64,000 nucleotides of DNA, from NCBI RefSeq assembly GCF_034274695.1, contig NZ_CP128362.1:992001-1056000 (forward strand), read 5' to 3'. The notes beneath the pieces were generated by a model. It was not told the DNA's origin. It saw only the letters and a program-made list of their open reading frames with translations, and ran no database searches. This stretch comes from Chitinophaga sp. LS1 (GTDB lineage: Bacteria; Bacteroidota; Bacteroidia; Chitinophagales; Chitinophagaceae). Numbering within the stretch: position 1 is the first letter of the stretch; the number at the start of each line of letters is the position of its first letter. Below, piece by piece: positions 24,866 to 34,044 of the stretch. A program made the position numbers and the translations under genes.

Positions 24866-25786
24866 ATGGTCAACAGGGTCATATTTTTCATAGCCAGTCA
24901 AACGCACATTCTCGATCTCGCCGGACCTGTACAGGTGTTCTACGAGGCAGCAGAATATGGGCATCCCTATGAAATTATTTATCTCTCCGATCAACCGGAA
25001 AAAGCCTGCTCTTCAGGTTTGATGATTGGCCAGCTCCAACACATTAATGATATTACGATCCGGCAGGATGACATCATTTTTATTCCCGGGTTTCAGTTGC
25101 AGGCGGACAATCATGCACTCAGGGATTGGTTGATCCACATCGCTCACGCTGGCGCCACCCTTTGCTCAGTATGTACAGGTTCCTTTGCCCTGGCTGCCGC
25201 CGGTATTCTGAATGGACATGGTTGTACGACCCACTGGAAATATACCCAACGCCTGCAGGAGGAATATCCGGATACAAAGGTTTTCACTAACCGCCTCTTT
25301 GTAAAAAGTGGTAATATCTACACCAGCGCCGGCATTACCACAGGTATAGACCTGGCGCTTTTTATTATTGAAGAACGCCATGGTCCTGCTTTTGCCTGGC
25401 AACTGGCTGCTGAACTGGTGGTGTATATTCGCCGTGATGGCGACGATTCCCAACAAAGCGTCTATCTGCAATATCGCCGGCATATTAATAATCATATTCA
25501 TCAGGTACAGGATTTTATCATTCATCATCTTGACCAGAAGCTATCTCTTGATACTTTAGCGGCGCAGGTGCATACTGGTTCACGGAATCTGACCAGGATG
25601 TTTAAAGCTGCAACCGGGATTACTATTGGGCAGTATATTGATAAACTGAGGGTGGAGAAAGCGGTTAATTTGTTAAAGGAGAAAAACAAGGTTACGATTG
25701 TGGCGCAGCAATGTGGGTTTAAAAGTGTGGTGCAGTTGAGGACGATGGTAAAAAAACATACAGGGGCGTTGCCGTCCAAGGTGTAA
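24866..25786 (+). CDS. GlxA-family transcription regulator (DJ-1/PfpI + AraC)
   Basis: A 306-residue regulator with an N-terminal DJ-1/PfpI-like sensing domain (about 1-190; VCTGSFALAAAGILNG with the nucleophile-elbow Cys) and a C-terminal AraC-type pair of helix-turn-helices (about 210-306; LSLDTLAAQVHTGSRNLTRMFKAATG, VTIVAQQCGFKSVVQLRTMVKKHTG). The signal recognised is unknown. It is followed by a degenerate repeat array and then a secreted DJ-1 protein; another GlxA regulator lies 1.6 kb further, so the region holds three DJ-1-fold genes. Confidence 0.9.
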   Translation: MVNRVIFFIASQTHILDLAGPVQVFYEAAEYGHPYEIIYLSDQPEKACSSGLMIGQLQHINDITIRQDDIIFIPGFQLQADNHALRDWLIHIAHAGATLCSVCTGSFALAAAGILNGHGCTTHWKYTQRLQEEYPDTKVFTNRLFVKSGNIYTSAGITTGIDLALFIIEERHGPAFAWQLAAELVVYIRRDGDDSQQSVYLQYRRHINNHIHQVQDFIIHHLDQKLSLDTLAAQVHTGSRNLTRMFKAATGITIGQYIDKLRVEKAVNLLKEKNKVTIVAQQCGFKSVVQLRTMVKKHTGALPSKV

Positions 25787-26030
25787 TGAGGTTGTTAAGG
25801 TGGTCGTTAAAGTGAGTTGTTAAAGTGGGTCGTTAAAGTGAGCTGTTAAGTTGAGTTGTTAAGGTGGGTTGTTAAGGTGAGTTGTTAAGGTGAGTTGTTA
25901 AGATGAGTTGTTAAAGTGAGCTGTTAAGTTGAGTTGTTAAGGTGGGTTGTTAGGTGAGCTGTTAAGATGAGTTGTTAGGTGGGTTGTTAAGGTGAGCTGT
26001 TAAGTTGGCTTGTTAAGATGAAACGTAAAG
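25770..26030. repeat. 13-14 bp degenerate repeat (GTTGTTAAGGTGA)
   Basis: About 16 head-to-tail copies of GTTGTTAAGGTGAG and variants (GAGCTGTTAAGTT, GGGTCGTTAAAGT). The first stretch, AAGGTGTAATGAGGTTGTTAAGG, includes the last codons and stop of the preceding GlxA gene, so the unit may derive from it. The gap 25787-26122 otherwise holds only a promoter. Confidence 0.8.
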
Positions 26031-26093
26031 ATGGCTTTTAAAGATGTCCCGATTCTTTCCTTCCTTGTCCTTCTTCCTCCTTTTTTCACCTCC

Positions 26094-26101
26094 TACCTTT
26101 G
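26094..26101 (+). promoter_or_regulatory. -7 promoter element of the secreted DJ-1 gene
   Basis: TACCTTTG, a full match to TAnnTTTG, 21 bp before the ATG at 26123. Confidence 0.6.
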
Positions 26102-26122
26102 TCCCATAAACTTACCGCCATT

Positions 26123-26881
26123 ATGAAACGGATCATTTCAATCGTGCTTTTTACCATGTTGACCGCCTTTGCCAGCGCACAAACCTATATTTGCCCACCC
26201 TGCAATGGCCCCAGCTGTGACACCCTCACCTTCACCCAACCCGGCAAATGCCCCCACTGTGGCATGAAGCTGATTAAAAAAGGAGATGAAATCAAGAAAC
26301 TAAACGTCTGCTTCTACCTCTACGACGGCATTGAAGTCCTGGACTTTGCAGGCCCACTGGAAGTATTTTCCTATGCAGGCTGCAATATCTATATCGTATC
26401 CAAGACGACTGACCCGCTTCATGCCCAGGGTGTACTCAAGGTATTACCTACCTACAGTATCGAAAATGCCCCTCCTGCGGATATCTTTGTCACCTTTGGA
26501 GGCAATGATGATGTAGCAACCAATGACCCGGAAGTGATTAAATGGATTCAATCCCGGATTCCCAATACCAAATACTTTATGTCCGTATGTACCGGTGCCT
26601 TTATCCTTGGCAAAGCCGGTATCCTGGATCATAAAACAGTGACTACTTTCCACAACAGCATTGAAAACCTGCGAAAAGCATTGCCAAACAGCACAGTACT
26701 GGCTGATAAACGTTTTGTAGAGGATGGAAATGTATTAACAACCGCAGGAATTTCTGCTGGTATAGATGGGGCACTGCACCTGGTAGAGAAATTACGTGGA
26801 CATGATGTGGCTATACAGATAGCGAAACAAATGGAATATGATAAATGGGTGCCAGGCGAAGGACTGGTTGTAAAACAATAA
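26123..26881 (+). CDS. secreted DJ-1/PfpI protein with heavy-metal-binding domain
   Basis: A 252-residue exported protein: Sec signal (1-19, ending ASA), a short Cys-rich metal-binding domain (20-50; Cys24, Cys27, Cys32 and GKCPHCGMK with Cys43 and Cys46), then a DJ-1/PfpI domain (about 60-235) with the nucleophile elbow SVCTGAFILGKAG (Cys156). There is no AraC domain, so it is not a regulator itself. Heavy-metal-binding domains of this kind occur in copper efflux proteins. It lies between two GlxA-type regulators that have the same DJ-1 fold. I use ATG 26123; an upstream TTG in frame overlaps the promoter. Substrate unknown. Confidence 0.85.
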   Translation: MKRIISIVLFTMLTAFASAQTYICPPCNGPSCDTLTFTQPGKCPHCGMKLIKKGDEIKKLNVCFYLYDGIEVLDFAGPLEVFSYAGCNIYIVSKTTDPLHAQGVLKVLPTYSIENAPPADIFVTFGGNDDVATNDPEVIKWIQSRIPNTKYFMSVCTGAFILGKAGILDHKTVTTFHNSIENLRKALPNSTVLADKRFVEDGNVLTTAGISAGIDGALHLVEKLRGHDVAIQIAKQMEYDKWVPGEGLVVKQ

Positions 26882-26945
26882 CAATTAAAATCTGGCTGTA
26901 AAGCAATAAAATTAGAATCTGGTTTTCTAAAACAACAAAAACCAG
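26864..26945. repeat. 27-28 bp repeat copying the DJ-1 gene 3' end
   Basis: CTGGTTGTAAAACAATAAC (gene end with stop), CTGGCTGTAAAGCAATAAA and CTGGTTTTCTAAAACAAC follow each other. The first copy holds the last three codons and the stop of the gene. Confidence 0.75.
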
Positions 26946-26979
26946 CATTATATCAAGGTCTTCCTTGCGCCATCAAGAA

Positions 26980-27030
26980 CCGAAAAAAACGAGGCTGTAT
27001 CTTAAGTAAGATACGGCCTCGTTTTTTCGG
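26980..27030. terminator. bidirectional intrinsic terminator
   Basis: A long stem (about 23 bp with one bulge) starts CCGAAAAAAACGAGGC and ends GGCCTCGTTTTTTCGG, with a short AGT loop. A and T tracts on both sides let it serve the plus-strand DJ-1 gene and minus-strand transcripts. Confidence 0.9.
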
Positions 27031-27059
27031 ATACCTAATGGAGATAGGTAGTACTTTAA

Positions 27060-27445
27060 GCACTTCTGAGGAGGTTTATTTATTTTTGATACACGCTCGT
27101 TTTTTCAGGTCTGATAGAAACATCATTCAGATACCTGATGGAATCAACTATTCGTTTAAGTGATACTCAGGAGGTTTATTTATTATTGATACAACCTCTT
27201 ACTTTATACTACGACTGCATCCGCATATTTATATTACAATAGCCATTATCCTGCAACTGCCTGCTTTACATTACAATCGTTTCTTTATACAGCAATCGCC
27301 GCCATTATCCAACAACTGCATGCTTTATACTGTAATCGTTTCTTTATACAGCAATCGCCACCATTATCCAACAACTGCATGCTTTATACTGTAATCGTTG
27401 CTTTATCCTGCTACTGACGCTCTCACACCGCAATCGCCTCCTTAT
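27060..27445. repeat. two repeat families at the end of the second GlxA gene
   Basis: 27231-27407 holds three 59-bp units (CAGCAATCGCC…GCATGCTTTATACTG; copies start near 27231, 27290 and 27349). The word GCAATCGCC plus CC also forms the last codons of the GlxA gene (EAIAV-stop), so the unit resembles that gene end. Further out, 27064-27190 has two copies of GAGGAGGTTTATTTATT and ATACCTGATGGA words. No gene is seen between 27031 and 27422. Confidence 0.85.
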
Positions 27446-28406
27446 TATACTTATTCCGATACTCCACCGGCGATAACCCCGTCTTCCTCTTAAATACAGT
27501 TCTAAACGCCTTATTATCCGCATACCCCACCTCACACATCACCTCATTAATATTTTTACGGCTGGTTTCAAACCCTTTTTTGGCAGCTTCTATCTTCACC
27601 CGTTGAATATATTCAGAAACCGTATTGCTGGTTGCCTTCTTAAATCTCCTTTCAAAACTCCTTCTCCCCATCGTACAAAGCGATGCCAATTGATCAACCG
27701 TGATCCGCTCCTGAAAGTTTTGCTCAATAAAATCCTGTGCCCGCTTAATATCATCATCCAGATGATCCCGCTGTCCGCGGAACATGATAAACGGCGACTG
27801 ACTAAACCTGTCAATTTCAATAGCAAAGAACTTCGCGCAGAAGATCGCCATTTCCCGGTCAGTATATTTTTCTACCAGGTACAGGAGTAAATTCCAGAAA
27901 GAATTTGCCCCTCCGCTGGAATAAATCCCGTTCTCATCGGTGATAATCCTGTCAGATACCATTTCCACATCAGGAAACATTTTTCTGAACAGGTGCTCAG
28001 ACTGCCAGTGGGTACTGCACTTCTTACCATCCAGCAAACCAGTGGCTGCCAGCAGAAAAGCGCCTACACATAGACTGGCAACTTCCGCTCCGCCTGCATA
28101 CTGTGCCCTGATCCAGGGGAAGAAATCGCTGTTGGCGGCAATGACTTTGTCCATTTCCCCGTTTACAGCAGGGATAATGATCAGGTCAGTAGTGAAGTTA
28201 TCCTGTATACTCAGATCCGGGGTTACTTTACAAAATCCATCATATACCATAGCATCGTGGGTCAGGCCTACCAGTTGGATAGTAAATAAAGGATCTTCTC
28301 CCCGGTCGGTCAGGAAGCGATTCACGTTAAAGAACATTTTATGTGTGCCTTCAATACAGCCCAGGGACGCGGCACCTCTGGGAATTAATATAGATATGTG
28401 TTTCAT
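27423..28406 (-). CDS. GlxA-family transcription regulator (DJ-1/PfpI + AraC)
   Basis: A 327-residue regulator: DJ-1/PfpI-like domain (about 1-200, SLCVGAFLLAATGLLDGKKCSTHW with the elbow Cys) and AraC helix-turn-helix domain (about 220-320; ITVDQLASLCTMGRRSFERRFKKATS, INEVMCEVGYADNKAFRTVFKRKTGLSP). Ligand unknown. Convergent with the secreted DJ-1 gene. The upstream region has the short dyad GGCAT…ATGCC near 28480-28500, a possible operator. It may control the saccharopine dehydrogenase-like gene to its right, but that gene points the same way and ends 178 bp upstream. Confidence 0.9.
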   Translation of the reverse strand: MKHISILIPRGAASLGCIEGTHKMFFNVNRFLTDRGEDPLFTIQLVGLTHDAMVYDGFCKVTPDLSIQDNFTTDLIIIPAVNGEMDKVIAANSDFFPWIRAQYAGGAEVASLCVGAFLLAATGLLDGKKCSTHWQSEHLFRKMFPDVEMVSDRIITDENGIYSSGGANSFWNLLLYLVEKYTDREMAIFCAKFFAIEIDRFSQSPFIMFRGQRDHLDDDIKRAQDFIEQNFQERITVDQLASLCTMGRRSFERRFKKATSNTVSEYIQRVKIEAAKKGFETSRKNINEVMCEVGYADNKAFRTVFKRKTGLSPVEYRNKYNKEAIAV

Positions 28407-28583
28407 GGTTGTAGGTCATATTGTGCGAACCCTAAGTTACTGAAAAATGTAACTTAATGACCGATGCCGATCAACCGGGTTGATGGCATGGGCAAAATGC
28501 CATTCTATGACCAATACGAATGCCATTCACCGGGGAAGGCGTAGCAGGGCCCGGTACGACTCACTATTGAAATGATGTGGGTT

Positions 28584-29651
28584 TTATGCAACAAGTTCTC
28601 TTTTTACACCTTCTATTTCCATAATCAACTCCGCCCCATAGGCAGTAGCGGGTGTTTGATATCCTGATTTAAAATCCTTTTTTAATACTTTCTTTGTAAT
28701 CAACAGCGCAGCCAACGCAGTCAATGTATAAGCTTCAGGCACCACCATATTTGCAGTAAGCACATCTCCTTTCGCATTACTCACTTGTGCCCAGATAAGC
28801 GCATTCGTTTTATCCCTCATTACCTGATCCGGCCCCGGTGATTGTCTTTTAACAATCGCATTGGCAATGCCACGTACAAATTGCGTCTTCAGCAACCAAT
28901 TATAAGCACCTTGTCCTTTCAGGAAAAACCAGGCCGCTTTGTTTATATTAATATACGTCTCAATATTCGGTATACCTGTGGAAACATAAGCCGTACTCAA
29001 ATCGCCCCATGGCAAACTCATTGTGAACAACTTCTTTTTCACCCCGGGGAATTGCACATACATCCCTTTTTTCCCTACAGGTTCTTCCACCAATCTTCCA
29101 TCTATTCTTGACAAACCGGGTAGTCCCAATTTAAGCACGGTATTAATAGCTGTTCCTCTTGATAAAGCACTATTCAATATAGCAAATGCAATCTTCAACG
29201 AACGTGCATCCGGCATTTGTTGTTTCAACCATAGCGCAAGACAGTCGGTCGGTACCACATCATAACCTGCACCCGGCAGCAGCATCACACCACTATCGCG
29301 TGCCGCCTTATCATAAGTACGGATCATGTCATAAATAATCGCATCACCATTCAAATCCAGGTAATGCCTACCTTCGGTAATACATGCTTCGACGAGTTGC
29401 TTCGCTGTAAAGTCGTACGGTCCGGCAGCATTTACAACTACAGCGACCTCTTGCAAAGCCTTTTGCATAGCAGGTTTATCCTCCAATGCAAATACCCTGA
29501 CAGGCAAGTTCAACGCTGCCCCCAATTTCTCCAATGCCGGTTTATTTCTACCAGCCAATATAGGTTGCAAACCAAATGCTGTCGCGTAGCGTGCTATTAA
29601 TTCTCCGGTATAGCCATTTGCTCCATAGAGCAGGAATGTTTGATCCAACAT
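28584..29651 (-). CDS. saccharopine dehydrogenase-like NAD(P) oxidoreductase
   Basis: A 355-residue protein with an N-terminal Rossmann fold (LLYGANGYTGELIARYA, residues 6-22) and the layout of saccharopine dehydrogenase-like/trans-acting enoyl reductase proteins. PLLPGAGYDVVPTDCLA near 130 and the C-terminal LLITKKVLKKDFKSGYQTPATAYG fit that family, which acts on NAD(P)H-dependent reductions of unknown substrates. I use ATG 29651 (MLDQTF). It lies 25 bp from the end of the DUF6526 gene upstream on the same strand, so they may be cotranscribed. Confidence 0.85.
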   Translation of the reverse strand: MLDQTFLLYGANGYTGELIARYATAFGLQPILAGRNKPALEKLGAALNLPVRVFALEDKPAMQKALQEVAVVVNAAGPYDFTAKQLVEACITEGRHYLDLNGDAIIYDMIRTYDKAARDSGVMLLPGAGYDVVPTDCLALWLKQQMPDARSLKIAFAILNSALSRGTAINTVLKLGLPGLSRIDGRLVEEPVGKKGMYVQFPGVKKKLFTMSLPWGDLSTAYVSTGIPNIETYININKAAWFFLKGQGAYNWLLKTQFVRGIANAIVKRQSPGPDQVMRDKTNALIWAQVSNAKGDVLTANMVVPEAYTLTALAALLITKKVLKKDFKSGYQTPATAYGAELIMEIEGVKRELVA

Positions 29652-29676
29652 GGGAGAAATGTACAAATATTCTTTG

Positions 29677-30114
29677 TTATACTCTCATATAATCACCCTG
29701 CCAATCTACAACTGCACGCTTAATCTGATCAGGTGAGAGGTTTTCCGCAATGGCTCTTTTTACCAGGTCAGGCAATTCTCCATCAGATGCGAACCTTAGG
29801 GCTAAGATCTGACCAAGGGAAAGATTCTTTTCTAATAGCTCAAACCGCTGGCCGGTGATAGTGAAGTATCTGAACCTTACTTCTAATCTGACGATCCTAT
29901 CCTGGGTAGTAAGGGCGTAATGCTGTCTGAGCATGAAGCCGAGCCAACCGATGATGAGCAATAGGAGGGTAATGAATATCCATTCCCATGATGCATCCGG
30001 ATGTTTAATGGCGAAGGAGATACTGCATATTATACCCACTAAAAGGACAGGGTAGAATACGAAGTGATGAGGTGGGTAGTACCGGATGTGGTTTTGATAG
30101 TTTTGTTTTTCCAT
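29677..30114 (-). CDS. DUF6526 family membrane protein
   Basis: A 145-residue protein that begins with the conserved signature QNYQNHIRYYPPHHFVFYP of DUF6526, then two membrane helices (about 21-36 and 45-62) and a soluble C-terminal part with RFASDGELPDLVKRAIAENLSPDQIKRAV. Function unknown; widespread in Bacteroidota. It lies upstream of the saccharopine dehydrogenase-like gene on the same strand. Confidence 0.85.
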   Translation of the reverse strand: MEKQNYQNHIRYYPPHHFVFYPVLLVGIICSISFAIKHPDASWEWIFITLLLLIIGWLGFMLRQHYALTTQDRIVRLEVRFRYFTITGQRFELLEKNLSLGQILALRFASDGELPDLVKRAIAENLSPDQIKRAVVDWQGDYMRV

Positions 30115-30183
30115 GTGGTAAAAATAGAAAAGTCCTCTATTGAAGAGGACAATCTTAATAAAATTATATTATAATTCTTACTG

Positions 30184-30434
30184 CTAAATAGCCATGAATC
30201 TCCTCAAAGCACCGTTATTGGACAGGATATCAATTGCTTTATTTACTTCCTGCATTTTTTAGGTACAGGTATTTTACCTTTCAGCTTATTCAGCCGTTCA
30301 CTTACAACCATGGTTACCTCACGATTGAATAACTCACTGTGAAATTTTAATACTTTTTCCTCTATATCAAATTTAAGCTTTTTTAATAAATAATGCATTG
30401 GCCAGAACAGCCCCTTCAAAAGGAACGATATCAT
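30184..30434 (-). pseudogene. small gene with frame change at an A6 run
   Basis: The frame from ATG 30434 codes for 63 residues (MISFLLKGLFWPMHYLLKKL… GKIPVPKKCRK) and stops at 30243. Just before the stop the message contains AAAAAA then TGCAGG (A6 at 30260-30255). A -1 slip there would continue as MQEVNKAIDILSNNGALRRFMAI to a stop at 30184, giving about 84 residues with a more protein-like helical tail. This is either a one-base deletion, a programmed frameshift or two overlapping short genes. No family recognised; low support overall. Confidence 0.35.
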
Positions 30435-30458
30435 TTTGATAATCCATCAATACACGAA

Positions 30459-30565
30459 ACTTACGCACTCACCCTCACTACCCGGCTCTTCGAAGACCTC
30501 ATTCAACTTACGCACTCACTCTCACTACCCGCCTCTTCGAAGACCTCATCCAACTCACGCACTCA
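30459..30565. repeat. 47-bp tandem repeat at the AraC gene 3' end
   Basis: Copies starting ACTTACGCACTCACCC lie at 30459, 30506 and 30553, exactly 47 bp apart. The third copy contains the last codons and stop of the AraC gene (PSRVSA-stop at 30555), so the other two are duplicates of that gene end. Confidence 0.88.
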
Positions 30566-31352
30566 CCCTCGACGGCGCCACCCCATACGCCTTCTTAAAC
30601 ACAAACGAAAAATGTGACAAATCCTTAAACCCAACTTCCAAATACACATCTGTAGACTTCCATCCCTTCTCCTTTATCAAATAATACGCATCCTCCAATC
30701 GCTTCTGCTGCAACCACTTCCCGGGTGTAGTATGAAACACCTTTTCAAAATCCCGCTTAAATGTCGCCAAACTCCGCCCTGCCAAATACGCAAACCTGCT
30801 AATATCCACATTAAATTTATAATGCTCATTCATATACGCCTCCAGGTCTATCTTCCCTGGCGCACTAAAATCAAACAACAAATTCTTCAACTCAGGCTTC
30901 AATTGCAATAACAACATTGCTGCCTCCTTCACCTTCATCATTGTCAACATGGGATTATGCACTCCCTCCCCATCTATATAAGGCTGCAATGAATCTCTAT
31001 AATGTGTCAATAGCTGATGCTCTGGCAAATGGAAATTCTTCTCACCACGAAAAATGCCATCCGCTTTCAAGCCCATTTCCTGACTTAAACTATGTAATAA
31101 CTCCTGATCCATCCTAATCCCCACTGTCTTAAAATCACCTCCTCCAACTGGTGGAATCTTTACAAACTTCGCCAGCTGATTTCTTGCAAAGAACCTGAAA
31201 TCACCTTCTTTAAACACATAATGCACTCCATCTAAATACACCTCCTGCGTACCCGCGACTACATAACCCAACGAATGTTCTCCAATGAAATTCTCACCCT
31301 CTCTACTCACGTGATGGTAACAAGACACCAGTATTCTATCCTTTTCTAACAT
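30555..31352 (-). CDS. AraC-family transcription regulator (ExsA-like N-terminus)
   Basis: A 265-residue regulator. The N-terminal half is a cupin-like sensing domain (EHSLGYVVAGTQEVYLDG, KEGDFRFFARNQLAKF) of the ExsA/YeaM type; the C-terminal 100 residues form the AraC helix-turn-helix pair (ISRFAYLAGRSLATFKRDFEKVFHTTPGKWLQQKRL, STDVYLEVGFKDLSHFSFVFKKAYGVAPS). Target and ligand unknown. The closest gene it could control is the aldehyde dehydrogenase to its right, same strand and upstream of it. Confidence 0.88.
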   Translation of the reverse strand: MLEKDRILVSCYHHVSREGENFIGEHSLGYVVAGTQEVYLDGVHYVFKEGDFRFFARNQLAKFVKIPPVGGGDFKTVGIRMDQELLHSLSQEMGLKADGIFRGEKNFHLPEHQLLTHYRDSLQPYIDGEGVHNPMLTMMKVKEAAMLLLQLKPELKNLLFDFSAPGKIDLEAYMNEHYKFNVDISRFAYLAGRSLATFKRDFEKVFHTTPGKWLQQKRLEDAYYLIKEKGWKSTDVYLEVGFKDLSHFSFVFKKAYGVAPSRVSA

Positions 31353-31687
31353 AAGTTACAATTAAATTTCGGCAGGAATTTCACTTCCTGCCGGTCATTC
31401 CTGTTCATTATTTCAAGCGTTATTCTGATCTGTTCATTCTCTGAACATAGCTATCAGCCTTACTTAATGCTTCTATCTATCTTACTCATTCATTCTCAAA
31501 TTACAGCCAATAGCCTTACTCATTATTCCAACCCATTCAACCTCTCATTCTCTCAAAGCCACCAACCTTCCTCATTCCTCCAACCCACACTATCCAGCAT
31601 TCCCTAATTACTGTTCTCCCCCTTTCTCTCCTCCAATCCACACAAACGCTCATTGCTGCTAACGTTGGCCCCATTCCACTTCATCTC
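31353..31687. other. low-complexity intergenic region
   Basis: The 335 bp between the AraC start and the aldehyde dehydrogenase stop are pyrimidine-rich, with loose copies of CTTACTCATTC, TTCATTCTC and CCTCATTC words. I see no gene, promoter or hairpin that I can support. Confidence 0.6.
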
Positions 31688-33106
31688 TCAATCCCGAATA
31701 ATCGTCTTCGGCTCCACATACTCCTCCAATCCAAAGGTACCATATTCTCTCCCTATCCCTGATTGTTTAAACCCACCAAACGGCGCCATCGGATCATGCT
31801 GCAAGCTATTCACCATCACTCTCCCTGCTACTATCTGCTCCGCCACCTTCCTCGCCCTCTCTTCATTCGTACTACTCACATACGCCGCCAATCCATATGT
31901 CGTATCATTCGCCATCGCTATTGCCTCTTCCTCTGTTTTATATGTCAATACTGAAATCACCGGTCCAAAGATTTCCTCCCTCGCTATCCGCATATCAGGC
32001 GTCACATTTGTAAACACTGTTGGTTTTACAAAGTTACCACCTTCCAATCCTTCCGGATGCCCTGTTCCACCAGCTAATACCTCAGCACCCTGCTCTATGC
32101 CTAATTGAATATAAGACTGTACCCGCTCATATTGCTTTACACTTACCATAGGCCCGATGGCAGTACCGGCATCTGCAGGATCACCCACCTTCACATTCGC
32201 CACCTCCTCTTTCAACAATGCCTTCACTTCATCCAAACGCGCCTCCGGCACCAACAATCTCGTACCCGCTATACATGCCTGTCCGCTATTCATAAAACCT
32301 GCGGCCACCGCCATCGGAATCGCCTTTGAAAAATCAGCATCATCAAGTATGATATTAGGAGATTTACCACCCAACTCCAACGTCACTCTCTTCATTGTAT
32401 CCACTGCTCCTCTGGCGATCGTCTTTCCCACAGCTGTTGAACCGGTAAAAGAGATCTTCGCCACATCCGGATGACGTGTCAACTCAGCGCCTACTACATT
32501 GCCCAGTCCATTCACCACATTGTAAATCCCTGCGGGCAAACCCGCTTCATGAAATGCTTCCAGCACCACCTGTGTTTGCAATGCACTCATTTCACTTGGT
32601 TTAATCACCACTGTACAACCAGCAGATATTGCAGTCGCCAGCTTTCCACAAATGAAGTTCGCATTTGCATTCCATGGTGTAATGATCCCTACCACACCCA
32701 ACGGCTCCATTCTCACTACTGACCGACCCACCTTTCTCTCAAATTCAAAATCAAATAATACCTCCTGTGCATGCAAAAAAGCGGCCAGCGCCATCTCTGT
32801 ACTTGCCCTGGCACGGGATACCGGCGCACCGTATTCCTGGATAGTAGCTGCAGTCAGATCATCAATACGCAAAGCAAGCGCATCGTGTAATTTTTGCAGG
32901 TATTTAATACGAGTCTGCCTCGAAGAAATAGAAAACGTCTTAAATGCTTCCTTTGCACTTGCTATCGCCAGCTGTGTATCTGTTTCATCACCCAGTCTTA
33001 CCTGACCAATGAACGCATTTGTAGCTGGATTAATCAGCTCAAACATTTCCTGTCCATGTGGAGTCACAAATGCCCCGTTGATATAAATTTTATCTATCGT
33101 TTTCAT
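31688..33106 (-). CDS. NAD(P)-dependent aldehyde dehydrogenase
   Basis: A 472-residue aldehyde dehydrogenase oxidising an aldehyde to the acid. The usual motifs are present: ITPWNANANF near 140, FTGSTAVGK near 220, LELGGKSPNI (general-base Glu near 245), MNSGQACIAGTR (catalytic Cys near 278) and EEIFGPVISV near 375. Full length. Neighbours are AraC and Crp-type regulators, a common arrangement for stress-responsive dehydrogenases. Substrate not determinable. Confidence 0.93.
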   Translation of the reverse strand: MKTIDKIYINGAFVTPHGQEMFELINPATNAFIGQVRLGDETDTQLAIASAKEAFKTFSISSRQTRIKYLQKLHDALALRIDDLTAATIQEYGAPVSRARASTEMALAAFLHAQEVLFDFEFERKVGRSVVRMEPLGVVGIITPWNANANFICGKLATAISAGCTVVIKPSEMSALQTQVVLEAFHEAGLPAGIYNVVNGLGNVVGAELTRHPDVAKISFTGSTAVGKTIARGAVDTMKRVTLELGGKSPNIILDDADFSKAIPMAVAAGFMNSGQACIAGTRLLVPEARLDEVKALLKEEVANVKVGDPADAGTAIGPMVSVKQYERVQSYIQLGIEQGAEVLAGGTGHPEGLEGGNFVKPTVFTNVTPDMRIAREEIFGPVISVLTYKTEEEAIAMANDTTYGLAAYVSSTNEERARKVAEQIVAGRVMVNSLQHDPMAPFGGFKQSGIGREYGTFGLEEYVEPKTIIRD

Positions 33107-33189
33107 AATTGATATTTTGATAGATCAAAGGTAGGGAGAGAAGGGGTCACGCTGTTTTGTTCTAAAGCTCAAATTACTTTGTTATAAGG

Positions 33190-33490
33190 ATCAGGTTACA
33201 TAGTATAATCAATTAAAGTTGTGTTGCTACAAAGGAGGAGATTACCTTACTACAATGGATCAGCTTACCCTGCTATAAAGAATAAGGTTACCCCTTACTA
33301 CAATGGATCAGGTTACCTTACTATAAAGAATAAGGTTACCTTACTACAATAGATCAGCTTACTTTGCTACAATAGATCAGCTAACATTATTACAATAGAT
33401 CAAATTACCATACTACAAAGAATCTGCTTACCTTATCACAAAGGATCAACTAACCTCCCGTCAAATGCCCAGCTTACCCTGCATTCTCCT
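33190..33490. repeat. 23-25 bp degenerate repeats at the Crp-type gene 3' end
   Basis: Words such as GATCAGCTTACCCTGCTA, GGTTACCTTACTACAATG and ATAAAGAATAAGGTTACC alternate about twelve times across the gap. The end of the Crp-type gene (CCCAGCTTACCCTGCATTC, with the stop) reads like one unit, so the array appears to derive from it. No gene in 33107-33473. Confidence 0.85.
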
Positions 33491-34034
33491 TCAATATCCG
33501 GTTCAAACTCCTTACACTAATCCCCATATACCCCGCCAGATCCTGTTTTGTAAAAGCAATCTGCTGCGCAGCCAGCATTTTCTGCAATTGGGGCAATAGC
33601 GCTGCCATCGTATATAGTTGTTGTCTCGCCATCTTCACAGAAGAATTCGCTACCCGCGTAGCCAGCAACCGCATCACCAGATTATTAAAAGCAGGAATGG
33701 TCTGTAAAAAATAATGGAACTGCCCGACTCCCATCGCATACAGACTCACAGGTGTTACGGCATCTACGCTACAAACGGTTTTTGTACCACGAATCGCCTC
33801 TACCTCACCCAGCATTTCACCTTCACCCAGGAATTCAAGTATGTACTCTTTGCCATTCTCTTCCGTAATCAGGGGCTTGACCACACCAGAGCGGATGATA
33901 TATACCTGCAGTATCTCCTGCTCCTGGAATATAAACCGTTGTCCGGCATCAAATTGTCTCATGGTAATTGCACCACCCGCTGCAGGCAGAATGTCATTGA
34001 ATAATTGTAATAATGCGTGGTTTGTTTGGATCAT
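33474..34034 (-). CDS. Crp/Fnr-family transcription regulator
   Basis: A 186-residue regulator with a cyclic-nucleotide-binding-like beta-roll (about 25-125; GQRFIFQEQEILQVYIIRSG, EFLGEGEMLGEVEAI) and a short C-terminal helix-turn-helix (QIAFTKQDLAGYMGISVRSLNRILKE). No Cys cluster, so not an Fe-S Fnr. Divergent from the epimerase gene at 34105, and a perfect dyad lies between them, suggesting control of both. Confidence 0.9.
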   Translation of the reverse strand: MIQTNHALLQLFNDILPAAGGAITMRQFDAGQRFIFQEQEILQVYIIRSGVVKPLITEENGKEYILEFLGEGEMLGEVEAIRGTKTVCSVDAVTPVSLYAMGVGQFHYFLQTIPAFNNLVMRLLATRVANSSVKMARQQLYTMAALLPQLQKMLAAQQIAFTKQDLAGYMGISVRSLNRILKENAG

Positions 34035-34044
34035 ATTGTAAATT

